A stretch of DNA of 45,464 bases from Lentzea aerocolonigenes (GTDB lineage Bacteria; Actinomycetota; Actinomycetes; Mycobacteriales; Pseudonocardiaceae): positions 1 to 45,464 of the forward strand of contig NZ_JYJG01000153.1 of NCBI RefSeq assembly GCF_000955955.1, written 5' to 3'. The translations under genes were made by a program, and so were the position numbers. The notes beneath the pieces are model-generated. The model did no database searches and was not told the origin of the DNA. It saw nothing but the letters and a program-made list of their open reading frames with translations. How positions within the stretch are numbered: the stretch's first letter is position 1; every line of letters starts with the position of its first letter. Below, piece by piece: positions 31,187-40,305 of the stretch.

Positions 31187-32163
31187 GGATGGTCCTGCCA
31201 GACCAGCGCGCGCACGTCGGGTTCGGTGTCGATGGTGCCGACGGCCCGGGAGATGGCGACGTACGGGCGCAGGTCCTCCGGCGTGATGTCGATCGTCCAC
31301 TCGGGCAGCGGCGACCGCTGGGCGACCTCGGATGGCATCGCCAGCCACGTTTGCAGGTACTCGCGGGCCTCGGCGTCGTGGCCGTTCAGGTAGTCGACGG
31401 CCTCCTGCAGCGACTTGCGCCAGGCCCTGATCACGCCGGGATGCTCGCGCGTGTACGCCGCAGTGGCCGCGAACAGTGCCGTCATGCCGCTGGTGACCTT
31501 GCCATCGCTCGCTTTCCGCACCGCCGCGGTGACCACTTCGGACTGCAGGTGGAACCCGCGGTCCAGCAGTGCGCCGCTGAACGGGATTCCGGCCACGACG
31601 GCATCGACGCGCCCTGCGTCCAGCTGGTCGCCCATCGCCGGGAACGGCGTCTGCACGAACTCGACCTCCTTGAGGCCGACGTTCTCCTTCAGCAGCAGGT
31701 ACTTCAGGGAGTCCGTGATCGTGCCGGTCAACGCGGGGACGGCGATCTTGCGGCCCCTGAGCTTCCCGAACGAGTCGAGGGATCGGTCCTTGGTGAACAG
31801 GGCGCCGTTCGGGCTGCCGGGCGTCGAGCGCTGCATCCGGTTGACCACCTGGAGGTCCAGGCCCTTGCCGGCGGCCACCAGCACGATCGTCGGGAGGCTG
31901 AAGGCGATGTCGTACTGGCCGTTCGTCAACGCGGGCGCGAACGTCGCGGGGTCCTGGGCCTCGGTCCGCTCGATGCGCAGCCCGTTGCGCGCGAAGATCC
32001 CCCGCTCGTCCGCGACGTGCACCGGCAGCGTGCTGCCCAGCGGGATCATCGCCACCCGAACCCGGGTGACCCCGTCCGGCGAGGACGGTGCATCGCTTCC
32101 GCAGGCGGCGACCGCGCCGGTCAGCAGCAGGACCGCCGCAGCGCGGATCCAGTTCCTCTTCAT
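31183..32163 (-). CDS. ABC transporter substrate-binding lipoprotein (NMT1/SsuA-like)
   Basis: 326 residues. Lipoprotein signal: MKRNWIR, hydrophobic AAAVLLLTGAVAA, lipobox AVAACGS. The mature fold is of the NMT1/THI5/SsuA type: RVAMIPLGSTLPVHVADERG, NGQYDIAFSLPTI, GRKIAVPALTGTITDSLKYL, DAVVAGIPFSGALLDRG. It delivers its ligand to the two permeases encoded downstream. Ligand could be a sulfonate, a thiamine precursor or another small aromatic; no riboswitch is visible to decide. ATG 32163 with GAGGTGG is preferred over the ATG at 32184. A TTACAT-16-GATAAC promoter-like pair lies in the 69 bp upstream on the minus strand. Confidence 0.88.
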   Translation of the reverse strand: MKRNWIRAAAVLLLTGAVAACGSDAPSSPDGVTRVRVAMIPLGSTLPVHVADERGIFARNGLRIERTEAQDPATFAPALTNGQYDIAFSLPTIVLVAAGKGLDLQVVNRMQRSTPGSPNGALFTKDRSLDSFGKLRGRKIAVPALTGTITDSLKYLLLKENVGLKEVEFVQTPFPAMGDQLDAGRVDAVVAGIPFSGALLDRGFHLQSEVVTAAVRKASDGKVTSGMTALFAATAAYTREHPGVIRAWRKSLQEAVDYLNGHDAEAREYLQTWLAMPSEVAQRSPLPEWTIDITPEDLRPYVAISRAVGTIDTEPDVRALVWQDHP

Positions 32164-32232
32164 GGCGGGCCACCTCGTTGACAACTCGTATGCGTTATCG
32201 ATCGATCACAGCCGGATGTAACAGCAGCTCAC

Positions 32233-33045
32233 TCAATGCGGCCGCCGTCCCCACACCGAGACCATCCACAGCGCCGCGGGAAACAACCGATCGGGCTCGG
32301 CTAGGCAGGCGCGGTACCGGTCGACGTCGGCGGCGGTCATCAGGCCGGCGGTGACGATCTGGTCCTTGACGAGGTCGACCGTCGCCAGTGTGAACCTCGC
32401 GACCGGCCGCGTGCGCAGTGGCACCGCGAAACTCTCACCTCCGAGGTCGCTCAGCCCAGCACCGCGCACCAGTTGCGGCACCCGGAGGCCGAGGCCCGGG
32501 TCACCGCCGCGCCGCACGATCAGGGTGTTGATCGCGCGCCGCATCTGGTGGGCGAGGACGGCGGCCTCGTCGTCCGCGGGCTCGAGGCACTCGGTCGGCG
32601 CCGAGCTCATCTGCTCCAGCAGCAGCCATCCACCCGGCTTGAGAGCCGCGATCATCGGCTGCAGCGCCGTCAGGGGCGCGAAACCCAGCACGGCGCGGGC
32701 GTGCACCAGGTCGAACGCCGCCTCCGGCAGCGCGTCGGCGCCGATGTCGTGCGTGCGCAGCTCCAGGTTCGGGGCCGGCGGCGCCGCGAACACACTGGTG
32801 TCGATGTCAGTGGCGAGCACGTGTCCCGCCGGGCCGACGCGGTCGCTCAGGTAGCCGGCGATCGAGCCGTGGCCCGCGCCGACCTCGAGACACCGCCAGC
32901 CGGGACCGACGCCCAGGCCGTCCAGGTGCCGGCGGGTGGCCGGGTCGTACAGGTCCTCCAGCAGGGCGAGCCGGGCGCCCGCGTCCGGTGTGGAGTTGCC
33001 GAACGGGTAACAGGACGCTGCCGCACACCGACTGTCAGGGCACAT
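32233..33045 (-). CDS. Class I SAM-dependent methyltransferase
   Basis: 270-residue cytosolic methyltransferase. It shows LYDPATRRHLDGLGVGPGWR, SAM motif I CLEVGAGHGSIAGYL, VLATDIDTSVF, post-I DLVHARAVLGF and ALKPGGWLLLEQM. This LYDP/GWRCLEVGAG form is frequent in actinobacterial small-molecule methyltransferases with unknown substrates. ATG 33045 has no Shine-Dalgarno and lies only 26 bp from the divergent LuxR start, so its mRNA may be leaderless or its promoter may lie in the LuxR coding sequence. It is followed by the ABC importer operon after 69 bp. Confidence 0.85.
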   Translation of the reverse strand: MCPDSRCAAASCYPFGNSTPDAGARLALLEDLYDPATRRHLDGLGVGPGWRCLEVGAGHGSIAGYLSDRVGPAGHVLATDIDTSVFAAPPAPNLELRTHDIGADALPEAAFDLVHARAVLGFAPLTALQPMIAALKPGGWLLLEQMSSAPTECLEPADDEAAVLAHQMRRAINTLIVRRGGDPGLGLRVPQLVRGAGLSDLGGESFAVPLRTRPVARFTLATVDLVKDQIVTAGLMTAADVDRYRACLAEPDRLFPAALWMVSVWGRRPH

Positions 33046-33071
33046 GGGCTGATGATCGAGGCGGCGAACCG

Positions 33072-35882
33072 ATGCACCAACGGGGAATGCCCGCAGCTTC
33101 GACCGAAGGATTACTCGACCGCGACGACGACCTCGGTCAGATCGACCGGGCCCTCGCCCGAGCCCTGACCGGCGATGGCCAGGTCCTGCTGATCGAAGGT
33201 GCGCCCGGCATCGGGAAGACGACCCTGCTCGCGGAGTTGCGCAGACGAGCCCGCGCCGGGGGAACGACCGTGCTGGCCGCCCGAGGTGGCGAGCTGGAGC
33301 GCGATTTCGGGTTCGGGATCGTCCGCCAGCTGCTCGAGGCACAGGTGGCCGGCGCCGCCGAGGACGAACGCGATCGGCTGCTGGCCGGTGCGGCCAGCCT
33401 GGCCGCCCCCGTGTTCACCGCGACCGATGTCCAGGAGAACAGCGGCGACGTCACCTACGCGACACTGCACGGGCTGTACTGGCTGGTCGCGAACCTCGCG
33501 GAGCAAGCGCCCCTGGTGCTCTCCGTGGACGACGCCCAGTGGGCCGACGCGCCGTCTCTGCGCTTCCTCAACCACCTCGCGCACCGGCTCGACGGCCTGC
33601 CGGTGATCATCGCGCTGACCGCGAGGCCGGGGATCGCGGCGCACCGCGACGATCTGCGGTCGCTGGCGCTGGAGGCAGCGATCACGATCCTGCCGCAGCC
33701 GCTGAGCGAAGCGGCGGTCGGTCACCTGGTCCAGGCCGGTCTCGGTGCCGACGCACCGGCAGCGCTGCGGCTGGCCTGCCGGGAGGCAACGGGTGGGAAC
33801 CCGTTCCTGCTCGCGGAGCTGCTCGGGGAACTGCGCCGCGGTGCGGATCCCGATCCGGCGGTCGTTCCGCACCTCGCACCGGAGCGGATCGCGGCTTCCG
33901 TGCTCCTGCGCGTCAGCCGGCTGCACCCGGCGGCACCGGCGCTCACCCGCGCGGTCGCGGTGCTCGGTCCACACGCGACACTGGCCAACTGCTGCCGGCT
34001 GGCCGAGCTGAGTCCCGCCGCGGCGCGCTCACTGGTCGACTCGCTCGCCGACCTCGGCGTGCTGGAGGGTGGCGACCCGCTCCAGTTCGTCCACCCGATC
34101 GTCCGCACGGCCATTTACGACGACTTACCGGCTGCCGAACGCTCGGTGTCGCACGCCGCGGCGGCGCGACTGCTGGCCGATCTCTACGCCGACCAGGAGA
34201 CGATCGCGGTGCACCTGCTGAGCACCCGTCCCGCAGGGGATCCGGCGGTGGTCGAGGTGCTGCTCGAGGCGGCTCGCAGGACGATGTCCAGTGGCGCGCC
34301 GGACACCGCCGCGGCGCTGCTGCGCCGAGCGATCGCGGAGCCCCCGTCCGACGGTGATCGGCCGGAGGTCGTGCTCGAACTGGCACGCGCCGAACACGAG
34401 CTGAACTCGGCCGAGGCCCCTCGTCTGTTCCTGCTCGCGGCCGAGGACGCGGCCGATCCGGTGGTCCGCGCCCGCGCGTTGATCGGCTACGCCTGGGCGG
34501 TGCATCCCGACGTGGCCCGCCTGCGTCCCCACCTGGATTCGTGCCGAGAAGCGGCGTCGGCGGTGCGCACGCAGGATCGGGAGCTCGCGCTCGAACTGGA
34601 GGCGGCCCGGCTCGGCGCGCTGCTGTTCAGCCGTGACCTCCCGACGTCCTTCGAGGACGAGGTCGAGCGCTTCCGCGACCTGCCTGGACGCACGGCGGCC
34701 GAATGCCTGCTGCTGTCCTTCGTCGCCCGCAAGGCACTGGCCGGGCGGGACGTCGCCGAGGCGGTCGCGTTCGCCCGCCGGGCCGCGGCGCACCCGACGC
34801 TCACCAGTCGCGCCGGGCACCCGCTGTGGCGGACGAACATCATCTTTCCGCTGCTGGCGGACGAGCAGTACGACCTCGCCGAGCAGATCCTGTCCAGGGC
34901 GCTGCTCAACGCGGAACGCTCCGGCTCGCCGCAGTGGCTCGGCCGGATCGGATGGCTGCGCGCCGTCGTCCGGCACTGGCGCGGCGACCTGCGTGGTGCC
35001 GAAGCCGATGCCCGGCTGGTGATGGAACGACAGCGCCCGGGCAAAGGGGTCAACGCCTGCGTTCTCATGGCGCAGATCCTCCTCGACCAGGGACGGACCG
35101 AAGAATGCGCGGCGATGCTGGCCGGGCGCGGGCTCGACGGACACTCGGAGCACGACATGCCGTCGGTCTGGTTGCTGACGACGACCGGCCGGCTGAGGGC
35201 CGCTCTGGGTGATCTCGACGGAGCGCGTTCCGATCTCGAGGAGGCGCTCGACCGCGCGCAGAACTTCCGCAACCGGGTGCCCAACGAACACGACATCCGC
35301 GTCGCGCTGGTGTCCGTCCTGCACGCTCTCGGCGATGAGAGCGCCGCAGCCTCCCTGGCTCACGACGCACTCGAAGCCGCTACCGCCACCGGCGTCCGAC
35401 GAGCCAGGGGAGGGGCGCTGCGGGTGAGCGGCCTGGTGCACGGAGGCACGGCCGGGTTGGAACAGCTCCGCCAGGCCGCCGGGATCCTCGCCGAGTCGCC
35501 GTCGCTGCTGTGGCGGGCCGAGGCACTGGTCGACTACGGAGCCGCCCTGCGCCGCCACGGACAGCGCACCGCGGCCCGCGACCCGCTGCGCGAAGGCATG
35601 GACCTGGCCCACCGCTGCGGTGCGGCATCGTTGACCCAACGCGCCGCCGACGAACTGCGAGCCGCGGGCGCCCGGCCTCGGCGGATGACCGAGACCGGCG
35701 CCGACGCGCTCACTCCGAGCGAACGCCGCGTCGCCGAGCTCGCCGCCGCGGGCAAGACCAACAAGGACATCGCGCAGTCCCTCTTCGTCACCCTGCGCAC
35801 CGTCGAAATGCACCTCTCCAACGCCTACACCAAGCTCGGCATCGATTCCCGGCAAGGCCTCGCGCACGCACTGGCCCGCTGA
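33072..35882 (+). CDS. LuxR-family (LAL) ATPase transcriptional regulator
   Basis: 936-residue large ATP-binding LuxR regulator. N-terminal STAND/AAA ATPase with Walker A IEGAPGIGKTT (residues 41-51) and Walker B LVLSVDDAQWAD near 155, then a winged-helix/TPR-like helical middle (about 300-860). The C-terminal LuxR HTH is in the last 60 residues (LTPSERRVAELAAAGKTNKD, TLRTVEMHLSNAYTKLGI). Such proteins activate nearby, often biosynthetic, operons on sensing a ligand. Start ATG 33072 has GAGGCGG upstream; ATG 33087 is the alternative. Adjacent targets could be the divergent methyltransferase/ABC operon or the secreted proteins downstream. Confidence 0.93.
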   Translation: MHQRGMPAASTEGLLDRDDDLGQIDRALARALTGDGQVLLIEGAPGIGKTTLLAELRRRARAGGTTVLAARGGELERDFGFGIVRQLLEAQVAGAAEDERDRLLAGAASLAAPVFTATDVQENSGDVTYATLHGLYWLVANLAEQAPLVLSVDDAQWADAPSLRFLNHLAHRLDGLPVIIALTARPGIAAHRDDLRSLALEAAITILPQPLSEAAVGHLVQAGLGADAPAALRLACREATGGNPFLLAELLGELRRGADPDPAVVPHLAPERIAASVLLRVSRLHPAAPALTRAVAVLGPHATLANCCRLAELSPAAARSLVDSLADLGVLEGGDPLQFVHPIVRTAIYDDLPAAERSVSHAAAARLLADLYADQETIAVHLLSTRPAGDPAVVEVLLEAARRTMSSGAPDTAAALLRRAIAEPPSDGDRPEVVLELARAEHELNSAEAPRLFLLAAEDAADPVVRARALIGYAWAVHPDVARLRPHLDSCREAASAVRTQDRELALELEAARLGALLFSRDLPTSFEDEVERFRDLPGRTAAECLLLSFVARKALAGRDVAEAVAFARRAAAHPTLTSRAGHPLWRTNIIFPLLADEQYDLAEQILSRALLNAERSGSPQWLGRIGWLRAVVRHWRGDLRGAEADARLVMERQRPGKGVNACVLMAQILLDQGRTEECAAMLAGRGLDGHSEHDMPSVWLLTTTGRLRAALGDLDGARSDLEEALDRAQNFRNRVPNEHDIRVALVSVLHALGDESAAASLAHDALEAATATGVRRARGGALRVSGLVHGGTAGLEQLRQAAGILAESPSLLWRAEALVDYGAALRRHGQRTAARDPLREGMDLAHRCGAASLTQRAADELRAAGARPRRMTETGADALTPSERRVAELAAAGKTNKDIAQSLFVTLRTVEMHLSNAYTKLGIDSRQGLAHALAR

Positions 35883-35950
35883 AATCCTTCGGTCGGTGCT
35901 TCGGTCCGGCCCCGTCGTGTGCGGTTCCCCGCGCGCGGAACGTGGCTGCC

Positions 35951-38071
35951 ATGAACAGAGCGCTGATCGTTGTGGCCGTCGCGGGTGTCATCTCGATGGC
36001 GCCGGTCGCGCCGGCGTCCGCAGGTACCTACGACACCGGGCTCGTCAGCGCGGCTCCCGGTGGCACGGCCGGTGACGGGAGCTCGCGCGATGCCTCGTTC
36101 TCGGCCGACGGGAAGTTCGTCGCGTTCACCTCGGACGCGGACAACCTCAGCGACTCGGACGACAACGCCTACACCAACGTCTTCGTCCGCGACCTGGTGA
36201 ACGCGAGGACGATCCTGGTCAGTGGCGCGGACGGCAACGCGGGCAGTCCGTCCATCTCCGCCGACGGACACCGCGTCGCCTTCACGACCGAGGGCGCCGA
36301 TACCTGCCTCAACGAATGGGGCGAGCTCGCGGCGTGCGTCAACGTGTTCGTGCGCGACATCGTCGATGGCACGACAACGCTCGTCAGCCGGGCATCGAAC
36401 GGTGGTCCTGCGAACGGAACCTCTGCCGCTCCCGCGATTTCGGCTGACGGGCAGAAGGTGGTGTTCTACTCGGTCGCCGCGAACCTCAGCGACTCCGATC
36501 AGGACAGCTGCGGTACCTGGCCGTACGAGGTTCCGTGCACCAAGGTGTTCGTGCGCGACCTGGCGGCCGGCACCACCACGTACCTGACGGACGGCTGGGC
36601 CACCTCGTGCGGGCCCGCGATCTCGCCGGACGGAGGCTATGCCGCCGTCGAGTCGGGCAGCGGCATCGCGAGGGTGAACCTGCAGGACCACACCCAGACC
36701 TGGGTGAGCCTGCGCGGTGACGGCTCCTGGATCTTCCCGGCGTCCTGTCCTGCGATCTCACGGGACGGCCTCCGGGTCGCCTTCGCCGGCATCGAGCACT
36801 CGGGTGACATCACGTGCAGCTCTCCGCCTGGAGGGTGCGACAACGGGGACGAGGTCTACGTCCGTGATGTGCGGGCGGGCACGACGACGTGGGTGAGTCA
36901 GCACGCCCCGTTCCCGTCCTACGGCCACAAACCCTCGAACGACCCGTCCATCTCCGCGGACGGACGCTTCGTCGCCTTCGACACCGCCAACCCGAACCTC
37001 ACCGCCGCCGGTGCCGGCGCGTACGTGTCCGACCTGACGACCAACGCATTGACCTTCGTGTCGCAGGGCGATGATCCGTCGCTCTCGGCGGACGGATCGG
37101 TGGTGGCCTTCGACGCCGAGCCCCCCGGCTACGCGACCCGCAACGTCTTCGCCCGCGAGCGGGTCTCGCCCACACCTGTCGGCGCGGACCTGTCGGTGAC
37201 GCTCACCGCCTCGACCACCTCGCCCGCGGTCGGTCAGAACGTGACCTACACGATGACGGTGACCAACGCGGGCCCCAACGCCGCCACCGGTGTGACGGTG
37301 GGAGGGAACGGTCCGTGGTGGGGTTCGAACCTGGTCTCGGCGACACCGTCCCAGGGTTCGCACGACTCGGTCACCGGGCTCTGGACGGTCGGCACGATCC
37401 CCGCGGGTGCCGGCGCGACCCTTCAGGCCGTCGTCAAAACCAGTGCCGGCACGAACACCTACTACGCAACGGTGAACACGTCCGATCAGCCCGACCCGGA
37501 CTCCACCCCCGGCAACTACAACCTGGCGGAGGACGACCAGGCCTCGGTCACGATCACGGCCGCGGCGAACTGTGCGGCGGCCACGACCACCGCTACCGGT
37601 GACAGCTGGGTCGGCCAGAACGAACCCGCTACCGCCCACGGCACGGACGCCACGCTGCGAGCACGCAGCAAGGCCAATGCCAACGCGCGCACTCTCATCC
37701 GCTTCCCGCTCCAGGCGATTCCGGCCGGCTGCCAGGTGTCCGGCGCGAAGCTGCGGCTGTACAGCTCGACCGCCGCAACGGGCCGAACGCTGTACCTCAA
37801 CCGGCTCGCCGCACCGTTCACCGAATCCAGCGTGACCTGGAACAACCAGCCGGCCGTGACCGGAACGTCCGCCAGTGCGTCCTCCCACGCCGGTTGGGTC
37901 GAGTGGAACGCGACCGACCAGGTCAAGGCGATGTACGCCGGCAGCAACCACGGCTTCCGCGTCCGAGACGCGTCCGAGAACGCCGGCACCGCCGCCGAAC
38001 AACGCTTCACCAGTCGCGAGAACACCACCAACAGGCCCGAACTGATCGTCACGTTCAGCCCGAGCCCGTGA
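35951..38071 (+). CDS. Secreted beta-propeller, DUF11 and DNRLRE multidomain protein
   Basis: 706 residues. A signal peptide (MNRALIVVAVAGVISMAPVAPASA) is followed by about seven TolB/WD40-like blades (residues 25-400) with repeated SFSADGKFVAFTS, SISADGHRVAFTT and AISADGQKVVFYS patterns and VFVRDL strands. A DUF11 domain follows (410-530: ADLSVTLTASTTSPAVGQNV, YTMTVTNAGPNAATGVTV). The C-terminal DNRLRE domain (540-706: AKLRLYSSTAATGRTLYLNR, ESSVTWNNQP) ends LIVTFSPSP. It is an extracellular protein; the propeller may bind or act on a ligand and the other domains are beta-rich stalk or adhesion modules. No sortase motif or transmembrane anchor is seen. RBS weak (GGAACG). Confidence 0.87.
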   Translation: MNRALIVVAVAGVISMAPVAPASAGTYDTGLVSAAPGGTAGDGSSRDASFSADGKFVAFTSDADNLSDSDDNAYTNVFVRDLVNARTILVSGADGNAGSPSISADGHRVAFTTEGADTCLNEWGELAACVNVFVRDIVDGTTTLVSRASNGGPANGTSAAPAISADGQKVVFYSVAANLSDSDQDSCGTWPYEVPCTKVFVRDLAAGTTTYLTDGWATSCGPAISPDGGYAAVESGSGIARVNLQDHTQTWVSLRGDGSWIFPASCPAISRDGLRVAFAGIEHSGDITCSSPPGGCDNGDEVYVRDVRAGTTTWVSQHAPFPSYGHKPSNDPSISADGRFVAFDTANPNLTAAGAGAYVSDLTTNALTFVSQGDDPSLSADGSVVAFDAEPPGYATRNVFARERVSPTPVGADLSVTLTASTTSPAVGQNVTYTMTVTNAGPNAATGVTVGGNGPWWGSNLVSATPSQGSHDSVTGLWTVGTIPAGAGATLQAVVKTSAGTNTYYATVNTSDQPDPDSTPGNYNLAEDDQASVTITAAANCAAATTTATGDSWVGQNEPATAHGTDATLRARSKANANARTLIRFPLQAIPAGCQVSGAKLRLYSSTAATGRTLYLNRLAAPFTESSVTWNNQPAVTGTSASASSHAGWVEWNATDQVKAMYAGSNHGFRVRDASENAGTAAEQRFTSRENTTNRPELIVTFSPSP

Positions 38072-38088
38072 ACCGATCGGAGGGACTC

Positions 38089-39519
38089 ATGGAACTGACC
38101 ACACACGGTCCGCGGAAGACGTGGTCGCTACTCCTGTCCGTCAGCCTGGCCACGGCGGCTTTCGGCTCGGGCCACCTGACGGCCGCCGCGTCCTCGGACG
38201 GCTGGTGCGACACGACTCCGACGAGCGTCAGCGTCTCGGATCAATGGCTGCCGTTCACCGTTCCGGCCGGGCTGATGCCCGACCCGAAGTTCGACGGGCG
38301 CTCCGCGGAGATCCAGGTGCACCGCGTCAGTCCCGTGTACGCCCACGGCAAATGCGCCTATGTGCCGAACCGCGCGGCAGTGCTGGTGCACGGCAGCAGA
38401 GTGTCTGGCACGCCGTCGTTCGACCTGCGGCACAACGCCCCCAACGGCGACACGCTCAGCACACAGCGCGCGCTCGCCCAGGCGGGAATCGACACCTTCG
38501 CACCCAGCCTGCTCGGCTACGGCCGTTCGACGCGGTTCGCCGACGGCCTCGACGATCCCGGCAACGCGAGCCTCAGGCCCTACAACACCGATGGCAGCTG
38601 TTCCCACGCCGAGGGATGCGACCGCGCGCACCTCCCGATCTTCCCCCTGGACCAGCAGGGCACGCTCCTGCTGAACAACCCCCTCGACGGGCAGCGGAGC
38701 GCACACTCCACCGGCACCCGCTTCGCCCGGACCGACGTGTTCGTCCGCGACATCCGCCAGGTCGTCAACTACGCCATCGCGCACGCGAAGCCGTCGGACC
38801 GCAAGGTCACCCTGATCGGCTGGTCGTTCGGCGCGAACTACGTCGCCGCGACGCTGCACGCCAACCCGGCGTTCGCCAAGAAGGTCAACCGCGTCGTGTT
38901 CCACTCCTCGGGTTTCGACACGCCAACCGAGGAACTGGTCCCGCCGGACGGTTTCACGAGCTTCCCGACGAACCTCGCGACGCGGGACTCCATCGTCTCC
39001 GGCCCGGCGATGCCGCCAGGACGTGCCGCCGCCTGCACCGGCCACCGCATCCCGGGAACACAGGAACAGCTGTGGAGCCAGATGATGGAGGAGGACCCGC
39101 TGGGCAGCACGTGGGGCGGAGGCACGGGCCTGCACCGCTCGCCGACGTTCTCCTTGTACGGCTGGAACTCGGAGGTCGCGTCCTCACTGACGACGCCCTC
39201 GCTGGTCATCCACGGCACCGACGACACGGTCGCGAAGCCGGAGTGGGGACCCGCCGTCTACAACAGCCTCGGCGCGTCCGGCAAGGTGCTGGTGCAGGTG
39301 CAGTGCGGCAGCCACCTGCTGCACCTCGCGGGCTGCTCCGGCGATCGCTGCACCCCGGAGTCGGGCACGCCCTACGGCGGTCGCCCCGGCGAACCGTGGG
39401 CCGGTCCGTATTCCACCTACCAGGCCGCACTGACGGAGTGGATCAAGAACGGCACCTTCGACGGGGCGTCGCGCGGACACTTCGTGGTCAACGAGAGCGG
39501 CGTGGCGAATCCCGCCTGA
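38089..39519 (+). CDS. Secreted alpha/beta hydrolase
   Basis: 476 residues. Signal peptide with RKTWSLLLSVSLATAAFGSG, cut near LTAAASSDG. The alpha/beta-hydrolase core has VLVHGSRVSG (oxyanion strand), nucleophile elbow LIGWSFGANY with Ser, acid in VIHGTDDTVAKPEWG and His in QCGSHLLHLAG. Several Cys pairs suggest disulfides in the exported form. Likely an extracellular esterase, lipase or peptidase (TAP-like overall); substrate unknown. ATG 38089 has GGAGGG at 5 nt; it follows the beta-propeller gene by 17 bp, so the two are likely one operon. Confidence 0.86.
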   Translation: MELTTHGPRKTWSLLLSVSLATAAFGSGHLTAAASSDGWCDTTPTSVSVSDQWLPFTVPAGLMPDPKFDGRSAEIQVHRVSPVYAHGKCAYVPNRAAVLVHGSRVSGTPSFDLRHNAPNGDTLSTQRALAQAGIDTFAPSLLGYGRSTRFADGLDDPGNASLRPYNTDGSCSHAEGCDRAHLPIFPLDQQGTLLLNNPLDGQRSAHSTGTRFARTDVFVRDIRQVVNYAIAHAKPSDRKVTLIGWSFGANYVAATLHANPAFAKKVNRVVFHSSGFDTPTEELVPPDGFTSFPTNLATRDSIVSGPAMPPGRAAACTGHRIPGTQEQLWSQMMEEDPLGSTWGGGTGLHRSPTFSLYGWNSEVASSLTTPSLVIHGTDDTVAKPEWGPAVYNSLGASGKVLVQVQCGSHLLHLAGCSGDRCTPESGTPYGGRPGEPWAGPYSTYQAALTEWIKNGTFDGASRGHFVVNESGVANPA

Positions 39520-39551
39520 TCCACCACTCATCGAAGGAAAGGAAACGAACT

Positions 39552-39998
39552 GTGCGCAGCGACATCCGGCTGGACGCCGACAAGGACGGCTGGGTCACGA
39601 TCGACGGCGCGGTGCTGAACGTGACGGCGTCCGACGTGATCCTCGAGCAGAAGGCATACCGCACCGACAAGGGAGGCGAGTACCGGCGAGCTCTCGTCCA
39701 CGACCTGAACGACGGCCTGACGATCAACTTCGATCGCGACTACCCGGGCGGCGTGACCGTGCACAACGCGAACCTCAACCTCAGCCAGAGCGTGCAGCTC
39801 GGGACAGGAGAGCCGAGCCTGCCGCGCGACGCCGCGACCGGGGATCTCGTGTTCATCCGGCGGTACTTCCTGCGGCCCCTCGACCTGAAGACCACTTTCG
39901 ACGAAACGACGCTTTGGCTGTGCGTGGGCAGAAGGTCCGGAGGCGGCGCCCTGTGGTCGAAGGTTCCGCTCGGCGAACCCGTCGAGGGCACGGGCTGA
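39552..39998 (+). CDS. Protein of unknown function, first of a three-gene set
   Basis: 148 residues from GTG 39552, with AAGGAAAGG upstream. No signal peptide or membrane segment. The sequence is beta-strand rich and begins DIRLDADKDGWVTIDGAVLN; it has GLTINFDRDYPGGVTVHNAN and LDLKTTFDETTLWLCVGRR. Alternating hydrophobic patterns suggest a beta-sandwich or beta-trefoil. I recognise no family. The gene follows the secreted hydrolase by 32 bp and precedes an 87-residue gene by 20 bp. Confidence 0.7.
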   Translation: MRSDIRLDADKDGWVTIDGAVLNVTASDVILEQKAYRTDKGGEYRRALVHDLNDGLTINFDRDYPGGVTVHNANLNLSQSVQLGTGEPSLPRDAATGDLVFIRRYFLRPLDLKTTFDETTLWLCVGRRSGGGALWSKVPLGEPVEGTG

Positions 39999-40018
39999 AG
40001 ACGGCACCGGGAGGACAA

Positions 40019-40282
40019 GTGATCAGCTTGAGAGACGTGACGGCAGAACTGGGCGGGAGCGGCCTGCGGGCCACCCTCGGCCAGGAGGGGTTGCCCTCCC
40101 TGCGAGCGCTGTTCGTCAAGGCCGTGGCCAAGCAGCTCAACCAGATGCCGTATCCCATCGGCTTGCCGATCGACGCCGGGACACGGGAAGCGGTGACCGA
40201 ACCGGCTGTGCTCGCCGATGCCGGCGGCGGATACCGGTCCGACTTCCGCGGTGGCGTTGTGCGGGATCTGCCACATGTGTGA
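40019..40282 (+). CDS. Small protein of unknown function, second of a three-gene set
   Basis: 87 residues from GTG 40019 with GGGAGGACAA immediately upstream, an almost ideal Shine-Dalgarno. The first 45 residues look helical (SLRDVTAELGGSGLRATLGQ, RALFVKAVAKQLNQ). The second half, PYPIGLPIDAGTREAVTEPA, is Gly/Pro-rich. No membrane segment. No family recognised. Confidence 0.65.
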   Translation: MISLRDVTAELGGSGLRATLGQEGLPSLRALFVKAVAKQLNQMPYPIGLPIDAGTREAVTEPAVLADAGGGYRSDFRGGVVRDLPHV

Positions 40283-40305
40283 GACCGACGAGGAGGAGTG
40301 ATTCG

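Noticed and set aside
35510..35950. Extension of the beta-propeller protein upstream of ATG 35951
   Set aside because: The extra residues overlap the LuxR gene out of frame; a clear signal peptide begins at 35951.
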